DNA from: Haplomitrium mnioides
Lineage: Eukaryota; Marchantiophyta; Haplomitriopsida; Calobryales
Assembly (NCBI GenBank): GCA_049999725.1
Contig: JBNGIS010003377.1
Location: 1-34,784 of the forward strand
Direction of reading: 5' to 3'
Length of the DNA: 34,784 nt
Shown here in pieces: positions 1 to 9,870 of this stretch; positions within the stretch are counted from its first letter, which is position 1; each line of letters opens with the position of its first letter. The translations under genes were made by a program, and so were the position numbers. Below the pieces are notes generated by a model. The model had not been told where the DNA came from, did no database searches, and saw nothing but the letters and a program-made list of their open reading frames with translations.

Positions 1-240
1 GCGGGAAAAAATGTTTTTTGAAATTTAGCTATAAAAGGAGCGTCGCTGGAAAGTTTCTTTCCATTGTCACGAGTTCAGGTTCTGGTTTTCATTTTCTGAT
101 TGTTGATTTTTTCTCATTTCCTCAGTTTTTTGCCATTTCCAAGCCTTAGTGATTTCTCATTTTTTCTTCATTACATTTTTTACCTTAAAAAACATCCTAT
201 TACGTACCTTTGGATCATATGGCTGTAGAATATGACGAGA
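1..240. other. AT-rich stretch with a TATA-like box, no gene
   Basis: No coding frame is visible. A TATA-like motif (TATAAAAG, about 31-38, plus strand) is followed by a pyrimidine-rich, T-rich stretch. It could be part of another LTR or of a 5' flank, but no LTR end or transcript boundary can be recognised. The gypsy coding similarity that runs leftward through 241-368 stops at about position 240, so a truncation or rearrangement junction lies here. Confidence 0.3.
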
Positions 241-368
241 AGAGGCTGCATCCTTGAGCTATTGAAATGTCGCTTACTCTTTGGTGGTCCATTGAAACTT
301 GGCCTCCTTGCTTAGCAGATCTGTAAGTGGTGCAGCAATATGTGCATAATAGTAGATGAATCGTCGAT
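241..368 (-). pseudogene. Element 0 pol fragment: RT/RNase H connection region
   Basis: Read on the minus strand from 368, this stretch gives the linker between reverse transcriptase and RNase H typical of Ty3/gypsy pol: YRRFI, then APLTDLL, then FQWT, followed by a stop and further FQ..LKDA similarity. It starts immediately beside the 5-bp duplication AGAAG (369-373) and continues the reading that breaks off at 8407 in the same orientation. It is therefore the downstream half of the pol gene split by Element 1. Two in-frame stops follow the WTTKE motif, so it is dead. The usual RNase H sequence is not seen to the left. Confidence 0.8.
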
Positions 369-373
369 AGAAG
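369..373. repeat. Left target-site duplication AGAAG of Element 1
   Basis: AGAAG here matches AGAAG at 8402-8406. Both copies abut the two ends of Element 1, and host pol coding flanks both sides. Gypsy integrases make 5-bp duplications, as seen here. Confidence 0.85.
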
Positions 374-2141
374 TTGAGCCGATGAATTGAGGGACTAATG
401 AAAAAATTGGAGAAATCGGAAGCATCACCGGAGTAATTCTCTGCTTCTAAAGCATGGGGATACTCCAGAAGCATCAAGGTATTCCACATCATGGGTAAGT
501 AGAAGGGATCGTGCAAGGATCATCGAAACGAAGGAATCAAGACCAGGAAAGAGAAGAATAGGTTACTCACCAGAGGTATTTGCATAAAGGTGGAAGGAAG
601 AGCAAGATCGGCACCAAAAAGAAGATGGAGAACCGGGTGAGGAAGATTAGGGGAGCCAAACATGGTCGACGATTCTGCACCAGAGGAGAGGGACCTCAGT
701 TAAAGTGAGAGGCTCCATCATTACTTTCGAGACAGTAACCAGGAGCAATAACAAGAGGAAGGGAAGGCGCCCCGCGCGTTAGAAGCAAGGATTGGGAGGC
801 AAAAGGAGAATGCAATGGCCTTCGTTAGCAGCAAAGACACCATGGCCAAAAGAGGGGGAAACAAGAAATGCTTGGAAGGGTACATATGAGGGGTGGATGC
901 TCTGTTGTAGGGGCAGGCACATTGTGATTGAAGTCTTGATCTTGAAACTATCAATGTGATTAACAAAGCATGGATGTGTACCAAGGCGTGCAAAGATGCA
1001 TTGCTGGAAACATTGCAAGTCTAGAGGTTGAGAGGTAGGTTAGAGTTGTCATTGAAAATCTTGTGCAAGGGGATAGCGAGGGACGAGGAGCGTGCTTTGT
1101 GATCCTTTGATTGAAGCAAGTGTACTTGTGTTCAGGGGGCCAAAGGAGTGGAGGTGGATTGGAGGGGCGCCGAGAACCACTAAGCGGGAGGCTCTAGAGG
1201 CTTAGGCGATCCAAGTGAACTCACTTTGGAGGGTGGACCAACGTTCAAAGGTGAATCGATACTCAAGGGGAAAGAAAGTGCGTTCGGCCTTGACTCGTGA
1301 GTCAAAATTGCGCAGTGGATTCCGCCCTAGAAACATCACGAGGGTGTTGTTGGTTGCATCTCAAATGGAGGCCGAAGGCAAAGGGTAGCTACGTTAGTGC
1401 CCTCGCACTGTAGAGAAGATCTGGTCGAGGTCTTAGGTGGAGTGTGTCCAACAATCGTGAGGACTGTCTTCCTGTGGAAGTTAAATCAGACCTCTTCTAG
1501 GCTTATGGAAGTGAATCCAAGCCCCTCTACGATGGAGGATATAAACTAGGTGGTGATGTGTGTGTGAGTGGGCGGTCCGGAGTGTGAAGCATCAAGGGGG
1601 AGACTTAGGTGGTCTCTGGAGTTGCTGGCCGATGGCACTCCATGCTTCTGTCGAGTAGATAGTGTAGATACGGGTACAGCCTTGTCGTATGTTGTGAATA
1701 AGCCTTAGAGGTGTTGTAGAGTAGGAGGAGAGTGCGTTGAAGGGTAGTAAAGGTACTCGAGCAGCTTGCCCTATGTAAATTCTACGTAGAAGTTGCATTG
1801 AGTTTGTGGGTATAGTCATGTATATACTTTTTCCCCATTGAAATGGTGTAGATGTGCATGATTGAGAACAGTCTCTGAGCAAGAATGAGTGGCTCCTAGA
1901 AAGACAAGATTTGAGTGGGTCATTTCTGGGCTTGGGGTTGTCTGTGGAGAGAAAGAGTGGACTGTGGGTTGTGGGGTTGGTGTTAAGTAAGTGTGCCACG
2001 AAGAAGCTCACGGCCATTAGTGCGTGAAAGAGATAAATTGGAGTCCAGGGCCGTCTCATAAAAGGCCCTGTTGAACCGTGTCATGGCCTTTTCGTCGGAA
2101 TAAGCTCTTCTTGAGCTAGGGCCGAAGAGGAGGGCATGACA
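374..2141 (+). repeat. Element 1 5' LTR
   Basis: The 1.77 kb LTR starts with an eroded end (TTGAGCC against the family's TGTCAGC) and ends in ATGACA at 2141, just before the primer-site region. The last 0.8 kb (from about 1318) is very similar to 7574-8401, and about 665-1310 is similar to 3121-4440. The first 300 bp match the reverse complement of the LTR ends at 18740-18900 and 28920-29073. A TATA-like ATATAAAC at about 1540 is conserved in the other LTR copy (near 7800) and might be the promoter. Short open frames on either strand here are not conserved in frame and are not called as genes. Confidence 0.75.
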
Positions 2142-2385
2142 TAGTTTTTTGGTGCTAGTAGGAAGACCAAGGTTCACCTGAACCTAAGATCAACCTGGAA
2201 CCAGTTTTGTTTCTTGAAGAAGTGGCACTAGAGGGTTTTGGCACTAGAAAGTTCCCTTAAACTGCGGGCACTGAACTTGGAAGTTAAACCAAGACGTTAA
2301 GGGAGTGAGACAAGCGTGGAGAAGGGCATTGACCTATGAGTAGAGTTGTCTTTGCCTATTGTTGTAATGACTAACCCGATACCTT
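2142..2385 (+). promoter_or_regulatory. Element 1 primer-binding-site region and leader
   Basis: The sequence TAGTTTTTTGGTGCTAG directly follows the LTR end ATGACA. The equivalent place in Element 2 (minus strand from 26491) reads TAAACTTTTGGTGCTC, so a TTTTGGTGCT core is shared. Position and conservation point to the tRNA primer site, but I cannot name the tRNA. The rest is an untranslated leader with no clear reading frame. Confidence 0.5.
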
Positions 2386-3120
2386 ATGAGGACTTCCCGG
2401 CGATGCAAGTACCAGTTTTTTACGGGAGTAAGTTGTCCTTCCATCGTGGTAATGGGCCATTTCCACTCGCGAAGGAGGCGAACAGCTAAATATGTGTCAG
2501 AGTACTCTTTGGATAGTTCCAACAGCAATGAGGAGATAGAGGAGGGCTCTACATCTACCTCCAAAAGTGACAATAACTCCGTTGTCAGAAGCTTTGATAG
2601 TGATAGATCTTTACAAAGGAAGAAGAAGAAGGAAAAGGAGAAAAAGAGCAAGAAGGCTACCAAAGAGAGGGAAGCCCGCATAGCAAAGTTAACGTCAAGG
2701 ATAGAGACAATGCACAAACTCCTCGTAGGAATCGCTCCGGAGGTAGTTGGAGGATCAGGTCCCTTCCGAAGAGCACCTCCAAGTATGGAGTCTCGATAGT
2801 CAGGGGGATGGGCTGCAAACATGCCACCAAAAACAATCATGATGATCTGCTGGAATTGTGGCCAGCTAGGACACGTGTGAATCAATTGTTCTGAACCATA
2901 GAGACAAGGATTATGGTCAACCAACTATGGTGTGTTTCCAATATGGAGAAGAGGAAGCGGCACTATCAGACTAGGAGACCTCCGGATCAGATAATTGTTA
3001 TGGGGAGGTGGCCTGATCATGGTCCAAGGCCAACCAAATGGGCAACCTCAAGAAGGGAACCAAGGATCGGAAGTATCGACACTCCCACCACAAGGAAAGC
3101 AAAATGAACAGGCGAAAGGC
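2386..3120 (+). pseudogene. Element 1 gag tail with zinc knuckle
   Basis: One frame runs through this region, broken by stops including TAG at 2797 and TGA at 2878. It encodes an acidic/serine-rich stretch (SSNSNEE), a lysine/glutamate-rich basic stretch (KKKKEKEKKSKK) and then a CCHC zinc knuckle at about 2848-2889 (CWNC, then GH, then C), the RNA-binding motif of retroviral-type nucleocapsid. A Q/G/N-rich tail follows. The acidic-then-basic order matches the gag end of Element 2 (minus strand, about 24200-24440). The capsid-like domain that precedes it in Element 2 is missing, so only the gag C-terminus remains. The knuckle contains a stop in its HX4C spacer. The long antisense frame at 2334-2924 is a shadow of this gene. 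Confidence 0.7.
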
Positions 3121-3282
3121 CAAGAAATGATTCCGCATCGGAGGAGAGGGATGTCAGTTAAAGGGAGAGGCTCCATCATTACTTTCGGGACAGCTGTCAG
3201 GAGCAATAACAAGAGGAAGGGAAGGCGCCCCGCGCGTCAAAAGCAAGGATTAGGAAGCAAAGGGAGAATTCAACAACCTTCG

Positions 3283-3382
3283 NNNNNNNNNNNNNNNNNN
3301 NNNNNNNNNNNNNNNNNNNNNNNNNNNNNNNNNNNNNNNNNNNNNNNNNNNNNNNNNNNNNNNNNNNNNNNNNNNNNNNNNN
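3283..3382. other. Assembly gap of 100 N
   Basis: Exactly 100 undetermined bases, a conventional placeholder length, so the true size is unknown. The gap lies at the left edge of the tandem-repeat insert of this LTR, a place where repeat collapse is likely. Confidence 0.98.
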
Positions 3383-3695
3383 TCCCCGAGGCGTTGACGG
3401 GCTTTACTAGGGTCCGAAGCCACTTCAGACTTCTAAACACTATTTGACGGAATCTTGCAAAGAGTATCGAAGGGCGGGGAAGTCGGAATCCCCTTTGAAG
3501 GAATGCACGGACAAAGTCCAATCGGGTCGAGTCAACTTCGGAACCACGGGATCAAATGCGATGGTCCAACTTCCACCTGAAAGAGGGCGGCAGACGGCGC
3601 CCTTCAGAAACGGGTCAACATTCGGAGTTGACCAGCGGACCTGACCTTCTTCGGACTCACCATTCTTCAGAATATAGCACTTCAGACCAGTCCTC

Positions 3696-3954
3696 GGTCA
3701 ACTTCGAAATGACTTTGGACCAGTAGTTGGTCAACTTTGGAACAGACTACTTTGGACAGGGATCAACTTTGGAATAGACCACTTGAGAGTTTACCTTCTT
3801 GAGGATCTGCGTCGAGATTCTTCGGAGTTTACCTTCTTGCGGATCTATTCCAAGCTTCTTCAGACTTTATCTTCTATGGATTTGCGCCAAGCTTTTTTGG
3901 ATCTATGCCAAGCCTTTTCGGATCTACGCCCAGCTTCTTCAGATCAGCGCCAAG
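3696..3954 (+). repeat. Compound minisatellite (33, 38 and 21 bp periods) in LTR
   Basis: Three overlapping repeat types are visible. About 33-bp units each begin with G(G/A)TCAACTT at 3696, 3729 and 3761. The 38-bp units start at 3787, 3825 and 3863. The 21-bp units of the form GGATCTATGCCAAGC..TTC start at 3878, 3899, 3920 and 3941, with an isolated earlier unit at 3841. The longer units contain the shorter motif, suggesting stepwise expansion. The array is absent from the 5' LTR. Confidence 0.75.
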
Positions 3955-6049
3955 AAATAGTAACAATCCAAAACGGCCAAAAGAGGGGGAAACAAGAAAC
4001 GCTTGGAAGGGTACGTATGGGGGGCGGATGCTCCGTCGCGGAGGCAGACACTTTTGGATTGAAGTCTTGATCTTGAAACTATTAGTGTGATTAACGAAGC
4101 GGGGATGTATACCATAGTGTGCACAGATGGATTGTTGGAAACATTGCAAGTCTAGAGGCAGAGAGGTAGATCGGAGGTGTCATTGAAAATCTTGTGCAAG
4201 AGAATAGCAAGGGACGAGGAGCATGCTCTGTGATCCTTTGATTGAAGTGAATGTACTTGCGCTTAGGGGCTAAAGGAGTGGAGGTGGAATGGAGGGGCAT
4301 TGAGAATTGCAGAGCGGGAGGCTCTAGGGGCTTGGGCGATCCAGGTGAGCTCACTCTGGAAGGTGGACCAACGTTTAGAGGTGAATCAATATTCGAGGGA
4401 AAAGAAAGTGCATTCGGCTTGGACTCATGAGTCAGGATTGATGTCACTCCCCTCCTTCAGGCCTTAACCTTCACAGGTGCCACTTGGAAGGCAGGGAAGG
4501 ACAAAAACAAGGGGATCAAGGTTCTTTTGTGAGATGGCCCCTATCCAATTATCACTTTGAGGCTTTAAGAAATCTCTCTTAACCTTACCAGCCCTTTCCT
4601 CACCTCCACATTCACAACATCAGCCAATCTGCTCATTCACCCACAATGCTAGAATATATGCACACACAAACCCAAGTATCTTTGTGGAAATCTTCAATGT
4701 AATTCGGGGGTCCCAAATCTGGACCCAACCACCTTGTATACACTTCAGGAGCAGAGTGGAATGACCCCTCTGCCATGGAACAATGACAAAGGACTTAACT
4801 CCCCCTCTCAAGCTTGTCTCTGGGTTTGAACAAATAGAATCCATGCCTACTTCTAATCTAGAATGTCTCTTACACAATAAAACAGAGTACAAGAACAGAA
4901 TGCAATGACCTCAGAGTCACAGGACGATGTCAAGGGACTTGACCCCCCCTTCACAGGGCTGTCATAGGGTTTGAACTAATGGAACCTGTCTGAGCCTAAT
5001 CCTAATTGCTTCTTATATCATATAACAGAATTCAAATCTAACTAACATATTCATACACATTTACAACCATACACACTCGTTGCACTTCACCAACATTAGA
5101 GGCCTCATAGGACCACTGGGATTGATCTCCCTAGTAGACTCCTCCTCAACTCACCACATCAATCTTCCTTTCAATCCCCACACACACACCATTCTTCGAG
5201 ATAGTTTTTCAACTTCCCTTGTGAGAAGCCTTGGATTTACTTCCTTAGGCTCGGAAGAGGATTTCCTTCACTCCCACCACTAGAAGACAATCCTCTCGAC
5301 TGCTGGTAGCTCACTCCACCTCTTAGCCTCAAATATGTCTTCTCCGTAGTGCGTAAGAAGTAACGCAACTACCCTCTTCTCAGCTCCACTTGAAAGATAA
5401 CACGAGAGCCCACTCCGAGTACTCCTGGTTGATGCTCCCACACACGGAATGCAAAGACGACTCCAATATCCCACTTGGTAGTCTTTTCCGAATTCTCAAC
5501 AACATGGGTCCCCTTCAAATCTGTATCGATCCACCTCCGCCACAAGTCCACCTGCAGGGATGAGTTCACCTGGATTGCATGAGCCTCTAGAGCACCCCTC
5601 CAATCCACCTCCACCCCTGCTAGCCCCCTACGTAAGTACACTCACCTCATGTTAATTCTCATTGGGATCCACTTCTTCCTTACATCAGTGCATTTTCCTT
5701 GTCCCAAAATTGCTTGCGCGTTTGTAGCTTGCTTGCACACCAACCCGATCGAGTTCGAAGCCCGTCAATGTATACCCCTTAAGCTTGTGCCACTCCCCAC
5801 GAATCCTTCCTATTTGAAAAGGTAGTTATCCCCATTAGGCTTGGACCCGGATGTGGCGACACTTGTCCTGTCTATTTGCAAGATGCTTCCAAGTACAACA
5901 ATCACACGAGGTTGAGTCTAAAGAATCTTGTGGACTAAGATTCTGAAGATTCTCGTGGAACCAAGTCCAAGGATTCACGGGGATCCGTATTTGCAGAACC
6001 CAGTGGAATCTAGAGCATGTGGTTGACTTTTCTTCTGTTGCCGCCGTTT

Positions 6050-6640
6050 GATGCCATATTCAACTTGCAAGTTGGCCCGACGCTTTGACCTTGTTCTGTA
6101 GTTAACCTCAAATTCCAATTCTAAGAATCCAACGGACAGGGAAGTCCGAAGGATTCCTCAGACTCCTCCGAAGTGCCACATGTCCAAGGCTGACTTTCTT
6201 CCGTGGCCACCGTCCGACGTCGTTTTCAATAGGGAAGGTGGACCGCCGTGCTGATCTCTATTTGTGGTTGACTTTTCTCTAACCCTAAGGGTCCAACGGG
6301 CTCTGCCAAAACGCCACATAATCCGAGGCCGCGTCGTCCGACGCTGTTTTCAACAGGGAAGGTGTACCGCTGCGCTGACCTTCATCCGTGGTTGACTCTT
6401 CTCTGACCTGAAGGATCCAACGTGCTCTATCGAAGCGCCATGTAATCCGAAGCCGCGCCGTCTGACACCGTTTTCAATAGGGAAGGCGGACCGCCACGCT
6501 GACCTGGTTTCGAGTAATGCAACAGGCTCCTCCGAGCTGCCATGTGTCCACTGAATCTCCTAAACACTTGTGAGGGCGCCCTGCTTCCAAGGGAGCGCCG
6601 TCCCACGCCATTTTCAGCAACGAAGCCTGACTGTCACATT
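6050..6640. repeat. Degenerate tandem repeat, about 124-bp period
   Basis: The motif GTTTTCAA(T/C)AGGGAAGG recurs at 6222, 6345 and 6470, with weaker copies near 6053 and 6609. Each is preceded by CCGTCCGACG-like sequence and followed by GACCGCCGCGCTGACC-like sequence. The array is GC-rich compared with the flanks and lies in the middle of the reversed LTR. Confidence 0.75.
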
Positions 6641-6663
6641 GACCTCATTTCGAAGAAGACCAC

Positions 6664-7060
6664 AAACACCTTAAGACTGCCACGTTTCCGCAAAGTGTCG
6701 TGGACCTCCTGTGCCTGCCACGTCTCTGCTGAGGCCCTTGGAACCCTGGGCCTGCCATGCCTCTGCTAAGTCCCGCGAACACTGTAGGGACATCACATTT
6801 CCATTGAATCTTCTGGAGCCCTGCGAAGACGCCACGTTTTTGTAAAGTCCTGCGGATCTCGTGCACCTGCCACGTCTCTGCTGAAGACCTCGGACACCTT
6901 GGGCCCGCCACGCCTCCTCTAAGTCTTGCGGACACCTTGGGCCCGCCATACCCCCGCTAAGTCCTGTAGACACCCTAAGGACGCCACGTTTCCGTTGAAT
7001 CTTTTGGAGCCCTACAAAGACGCCACGTTTCCGCAAGGAATCGCGGACACTAAAGGAAGG
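6664..7060. repeat. GC-rich tandem repeat, about 36-50 bp units
   Basis: Units begin GCCACGTTTCCGC or GCCACGTCTCTGC and run into (A)AGTCCTGCGGACACC. About ten occur, starting near 6667, 6717, 6753, 6791, 6830, 6878, 6906, 6945, 6981 and 7023. The two minus-strand open frames across this stretch (6645-7075) are repetitive by-products of the array. Confidence 0.8.
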
Positions 7061-7573
7061 GGTTGCGGACCCCAATAGAACCCGTTTAATGCATGAGGGA
7101 TCAGAGCATCCCCTGATCGTTGGCCTAGTTGCTGCTCACGAAGGCCTTGACCCCTCCTTTCCCTTCCCAATCTCCGCTTCTCGTGCGCGCATCTGGAAGA
7201 TTGCTCTGCGGCCTTTCCTTGTCTACGGTCCCCATCACTCTTTAGCGCTCTTGGGTCTCTGCCCCATGGCTTCGATCCTCCTCCTTTAGCCCTTGCTCCT
7301 TCCCGCTAGGCCTTGATTACAGCCCCTCAATGATACTTAGGCTCTCTTCTGCTTCCATCAAATTTTAGTGGTGCCCCCCTACTTGCTGGCTACCACTGCT
7401 CCCTTCTCTCCTTCCAAAGCAATCCCATTCCACTCCTCGTATCCATGCAATCCGCTCATACTCACTGATTGGAGTCGATCCGCTGCTTCCAAGGTACTTT
7501 AGCACTTACAAGAGAAAGAATGTGCCAATGCTACTTCCGATTTTCTGAATTCGTCCTTAGTGCTCCATGTCAG

Positions 7574-8401
7574 TAGATTTTGCCCCATTAACATCAGGAG
7601 GGTGTTGCTGGTTGCATCTCAAAGGGAGGCCGAAGGCAAGGGAAGGTTGCGTTAGTGCCCGTGCACTACGGATAAGATCCAGTCAAGGTCTCAGATGGAG
7701 TGTGTCCAACAGTCGTGAGGACTGTCTTCCAAGGGTGAAAGTTAATCAAACTTCTTCCAAGCTTGTGGAAGTGAATCCAAGCTCCTCTACGACGAAGGGT
7801 ATAAACTAGTTGGTGATGTGTGTGTGAGTGGGCGGTCCAGAGTGTGAAGCATTAAGGGGGAGACTCAAGTGGTGTCTAGAGTCGCTCGCTGATAGCACTC
7901 CATGCTTCTCCTGAGTAGATAGTGTAGATACGGGTATAACCTTGTCATATATTGTAAATAAGTCTTAGAGGTGTAGTAGAGCAGGAGGAGAGTCCGTTGA
8001 AGGGTAGTAAAGGTGCTGGACTAGCTGGCCCTATGTTAGTTATGTGAAAAAGTTGCATTGAGTTCATAGTTATAGTCCTGTATATACTTTTCCCCCATTG
8101 AAATGGTGTAGATGTGAATGATTGAGAACAATCTCTCAGCAAGAATGAGTGACCACTAGAGAGACAAGATCTAAGTGGGTCCTATCTGGGCTTGGGATTG
8201 TGCGTGGAGAGAAAGAGTGGACTGTGGGTTGTGGGGTTGGTGTTAAGTAAGCGTGCCGCTAAGAAGCTCATGGCCATTAGTGCGTGAAGGAGATAAATCA
8301 GGGTCTAGGGCCATCTCATAAAAGGCCCTGTTGAACTATGTCATGGCCTTTCCGTTGGAATAAGCTCTTCTTGAGCTAGGGCCGGAGAGGAGGGTGTGAC
8401 A
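7574..8401 (+). repeat. Element 1 3' LTR, second part
   Basis: This is collinear with 1318-2141 of the 5' LTR over the whole stretch with many point differences, including the conserved TATA-like TATAAAC near 7800. It ends GTGTGACA at 8401, immediately followed by the AGAAG duplication and host pol. Confidence 0.85.
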
Positions 8402-8406
8402 AGAAG
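8402..8406. repeat. Right target-site duplication AGAAG of Element 1
   Basis: Perfect match to 369-373. It lies between the LTR end ACA (8399-8401) and the Element 0 RT coding sequence. Confidence 0.85.
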
Positions 8407-9366
8407 CTTGCTAATTGACTGAAGTCTCTATGTCCTTTGCCTCCTTTGGTGTTGGCCACTTAGTAATAGCCTTGATTTTCTCTTCTTCTATCTATATACC
8501 ATCTCCACACACCTTGTGCTCTAGGTAAGTAGCCTCTTGCTTCCAAAATTCACACTTGGATGTCTTACAATAAAACTTCCAAATGCACAATCTTTGTAAA
8601 ACTTCTTTAAGATGAATGTGATGCTCAGCTTCAAATTTGCTAAAAACAAGAATGTCATCCAAGAATACCAAAACTGATTTATCTAATAGCCTAACAAAAT
8701 TCAATGCATTTGATCCATGAATATGGACGAAGCATTAGTGAGACCAAATGTAAGGACCTTCTACTCAAAATGTCCATACCTTGTGTGAAAAGTTGTCTTT
8801 AACACATCACTATGCTTGATAGGAATTTGCCAATAACCACTTCAAAGATCCAGCTTAGAAAAAAACCACAAACCACTCAATTGATCCAACAAATCAACAA
8901 TACATGGTAAGGAATAGGTATTCTTTATGGTTTGCTTGTTCAAACCATGATAATCAATACAAAGACGAAAGCCACCATCTTTTTTTGGTACAAAGAGTAC
9001 TGGTGCTCCCCAAGCCAAAGTACTATGCTAAATGAAATCCCTCTCAAGAAGATCCATCAAGGTCTTGTAAAGCTCTTCCAACTCTTGTGGTGATAACCTA
9101 TATATAGGCCGAATATATAAAATACTTCCTAGTACCAACTCAATTGGAAAGGGCATTCCACAATCATCTGGCAACGTCTTTGGCAAATCTTCTAGAAACA
9201 CATCTCAAAACTCCTTCAAAATATTATCAATCAATTAAGTCAATAAAGATTTCCCTCCCTCTTTATTCAAGTCCACAATTGGCTTGATCCATATAGCAAA
9301 GATGAGCAACTCTTTCTCCATCAAAACATTATGTTGGGCTGATTTGGGCTTCCTCATCAACGGTAC
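8407..9366 (-). pseudogene. Element 0 reverse transcriptase (chromovirus-like), broken
   Basis: Read from about 9100 downward, the minus strand gives the gypsy RT series: a [30 protein letters not shown] block (9060-8940), SKLDL..GYWQI (catalytic aspartate, about 8850), TFGLTNAS, then FLDDILVFSK (8640-8660; both aspartates of the catalytic pair present), and the thumb region with KWPTP. Stops and frameshifts occur at several places, for example after SKLDL and before MNFVRLLDK. The APVLFVKKKDG style and the Met-type primer site upstream fit the chromovirus branch. The reading breaks at the LTR of Element 1 near LASF and resumes at 368. Confidence 0.85.
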
Positions 9367-9760
9367 CTAACGCTCTAAAAGAACTTTCTTTCCTTTTAAA
9401 GTAACTTGAATTTTTTGTTTTGCCCAATCAACTTGAGCAGAACGATCTTCAAGCAAAGGCAAGCCCAAAATAATGTCATAGTGTATAGATGCAATAACAA
9501 AATCCATAGATTCATTATACTCTTTGTCAATCCTTAGAAGAAATGGCTTGTGTGAGTGGAATACCTCATGTTTTTGGCTATTGACTATAGTCACAACACT
9601 TCCCTTGATAGGCAAAGTTGTAGCTTTGATTTTCTTTGCAAAACATAAATGACATGAAATTTTTACAACTTCCACAATCTACCAAGATTCTACAAGAATG
9701 CTCATCAACCATATCGCCAATATGAAACAATGTGCTTCTCATTCTTGTCGAGCTTTTCAT
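9367..9760 (-). pseudogene. Element 0 aspartic protease, active site altered
   Basis: Two overlapping minus-strand frames together show a retropepsin-like domain. In 9578-9760 the block IGDMVDEHSCRILVDCG..NFMS corresponds to the active-site strand of gypsy proteases, where D(S/T)G is expected; here it reads DCG. In 9367-9675 the C-terminal half ends with IILGLPLLE, the ILG(M)PWL motif, followed by VDW and the link to RT. A frameshift separates the halves. The family role is cleavage of the Gag-Pol precursor; this copy cannot do it. Confidence 0.8.
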
Positions 9761-9870
9761 TCTATTGGAACTAATTAAGCTCCTAATAAACCACTCGACT
9801 ATCTTTATTGAGGTCGGTTGTTTCCGTGATTTTCTTCTTCAACACCTACCGCTTAAACAAGAGCACGTGG

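Larger units (their letters stand above)
3121..4441 (+). repeat. Element 1 3' LTR, first part, with minisatellite and gap
   Basis: About 3121-3282 and 3965-4440 match 665-830 and 845-1305 of the 5' LTR. Between them lies about 680 bp absent from the 5' LTR: 100 N (3283-3382) and GC-richer sequence with short tandem repeats. At 4440 the match to the 5' LTR stops and the reversed LTR begins. The match resumes at about 7574. Confidence 0.7.
4442..7568 (-). mobile_element. Reversed LTR (plus short internal stub) inside Element 1's 3' LTR
   Basis: This starts with the family LTR end TGTCACTCC at 4442 and reads opposite to the LTR it interrupts. It resembles the LTRs at 17605-18900 and 26492-29073 in the same orientation. 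The distal LTR end is near 7395 (GGCTACCA, equivalent to GGCTAACA at 18900). It is followed on the minus strand by a purine-rich tract (7396-7415) like a polypurine tract and about 150 bp of presumed internal sequence. The LTR is thus about 2.95 kb. The hexamer ATGTCA occurs at both junctions (4441-4446 and 7568-7573), but it overlaps the LTR end, so it is not clean proof of a target duplication. No coding region is supported. Confidence 0.65.
374..8401 (+). mobile_element. Element 1: non-autonomous gag-tail LTR retrotransposon
   Basis: The 8.0 kb insertion lies in the pol gene of Element 0 and is bounded by AGAAG duplications. Its order on the plus strand is 5' LTR (374-2141), primer-site region, leader, gag tail with one zinc knuckle (about 2386-3120) and 3' LTR (about 3121-8401). 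The 3' LTR is interrupted by a reversed LTR (4442-7568) and lacks roughly the first 290 bp found in the 5' LTR. No protease, RT, RNase H or integrase is present inside, so mobilisation would have needed enzymes in trans. Element 2 in this window has related LTRs and a related gag tail, and is a plausible relative of the donor. The two LTRs differ by many substitutions, which suggests an old insertion. Confidence 0.8.

Noticed and set aside
1592-2059. 155-codon minus-strand frame in the LTR
   Set aside because: The sister LTR (7850-8330) breaks this frame with stops and indels; only a 65-codon piece remains there. It is LTR sequence.
2334-2924. 196-codon minus-strand frame with a hydrophobic F-rich stretch, possible membrane protein
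   Set aside because: It is the exact complement of the gag tail. The F-rich part is the antisense of the lysine-rich codons, and the zinc knuckle supports the plus strand.
6645-7075. Minus-strand repetitive protein rich in G, R and Q
   Set aside because: It lies over a GC-rich tandem array, the unit length varies, and no other copy preserves the frame.
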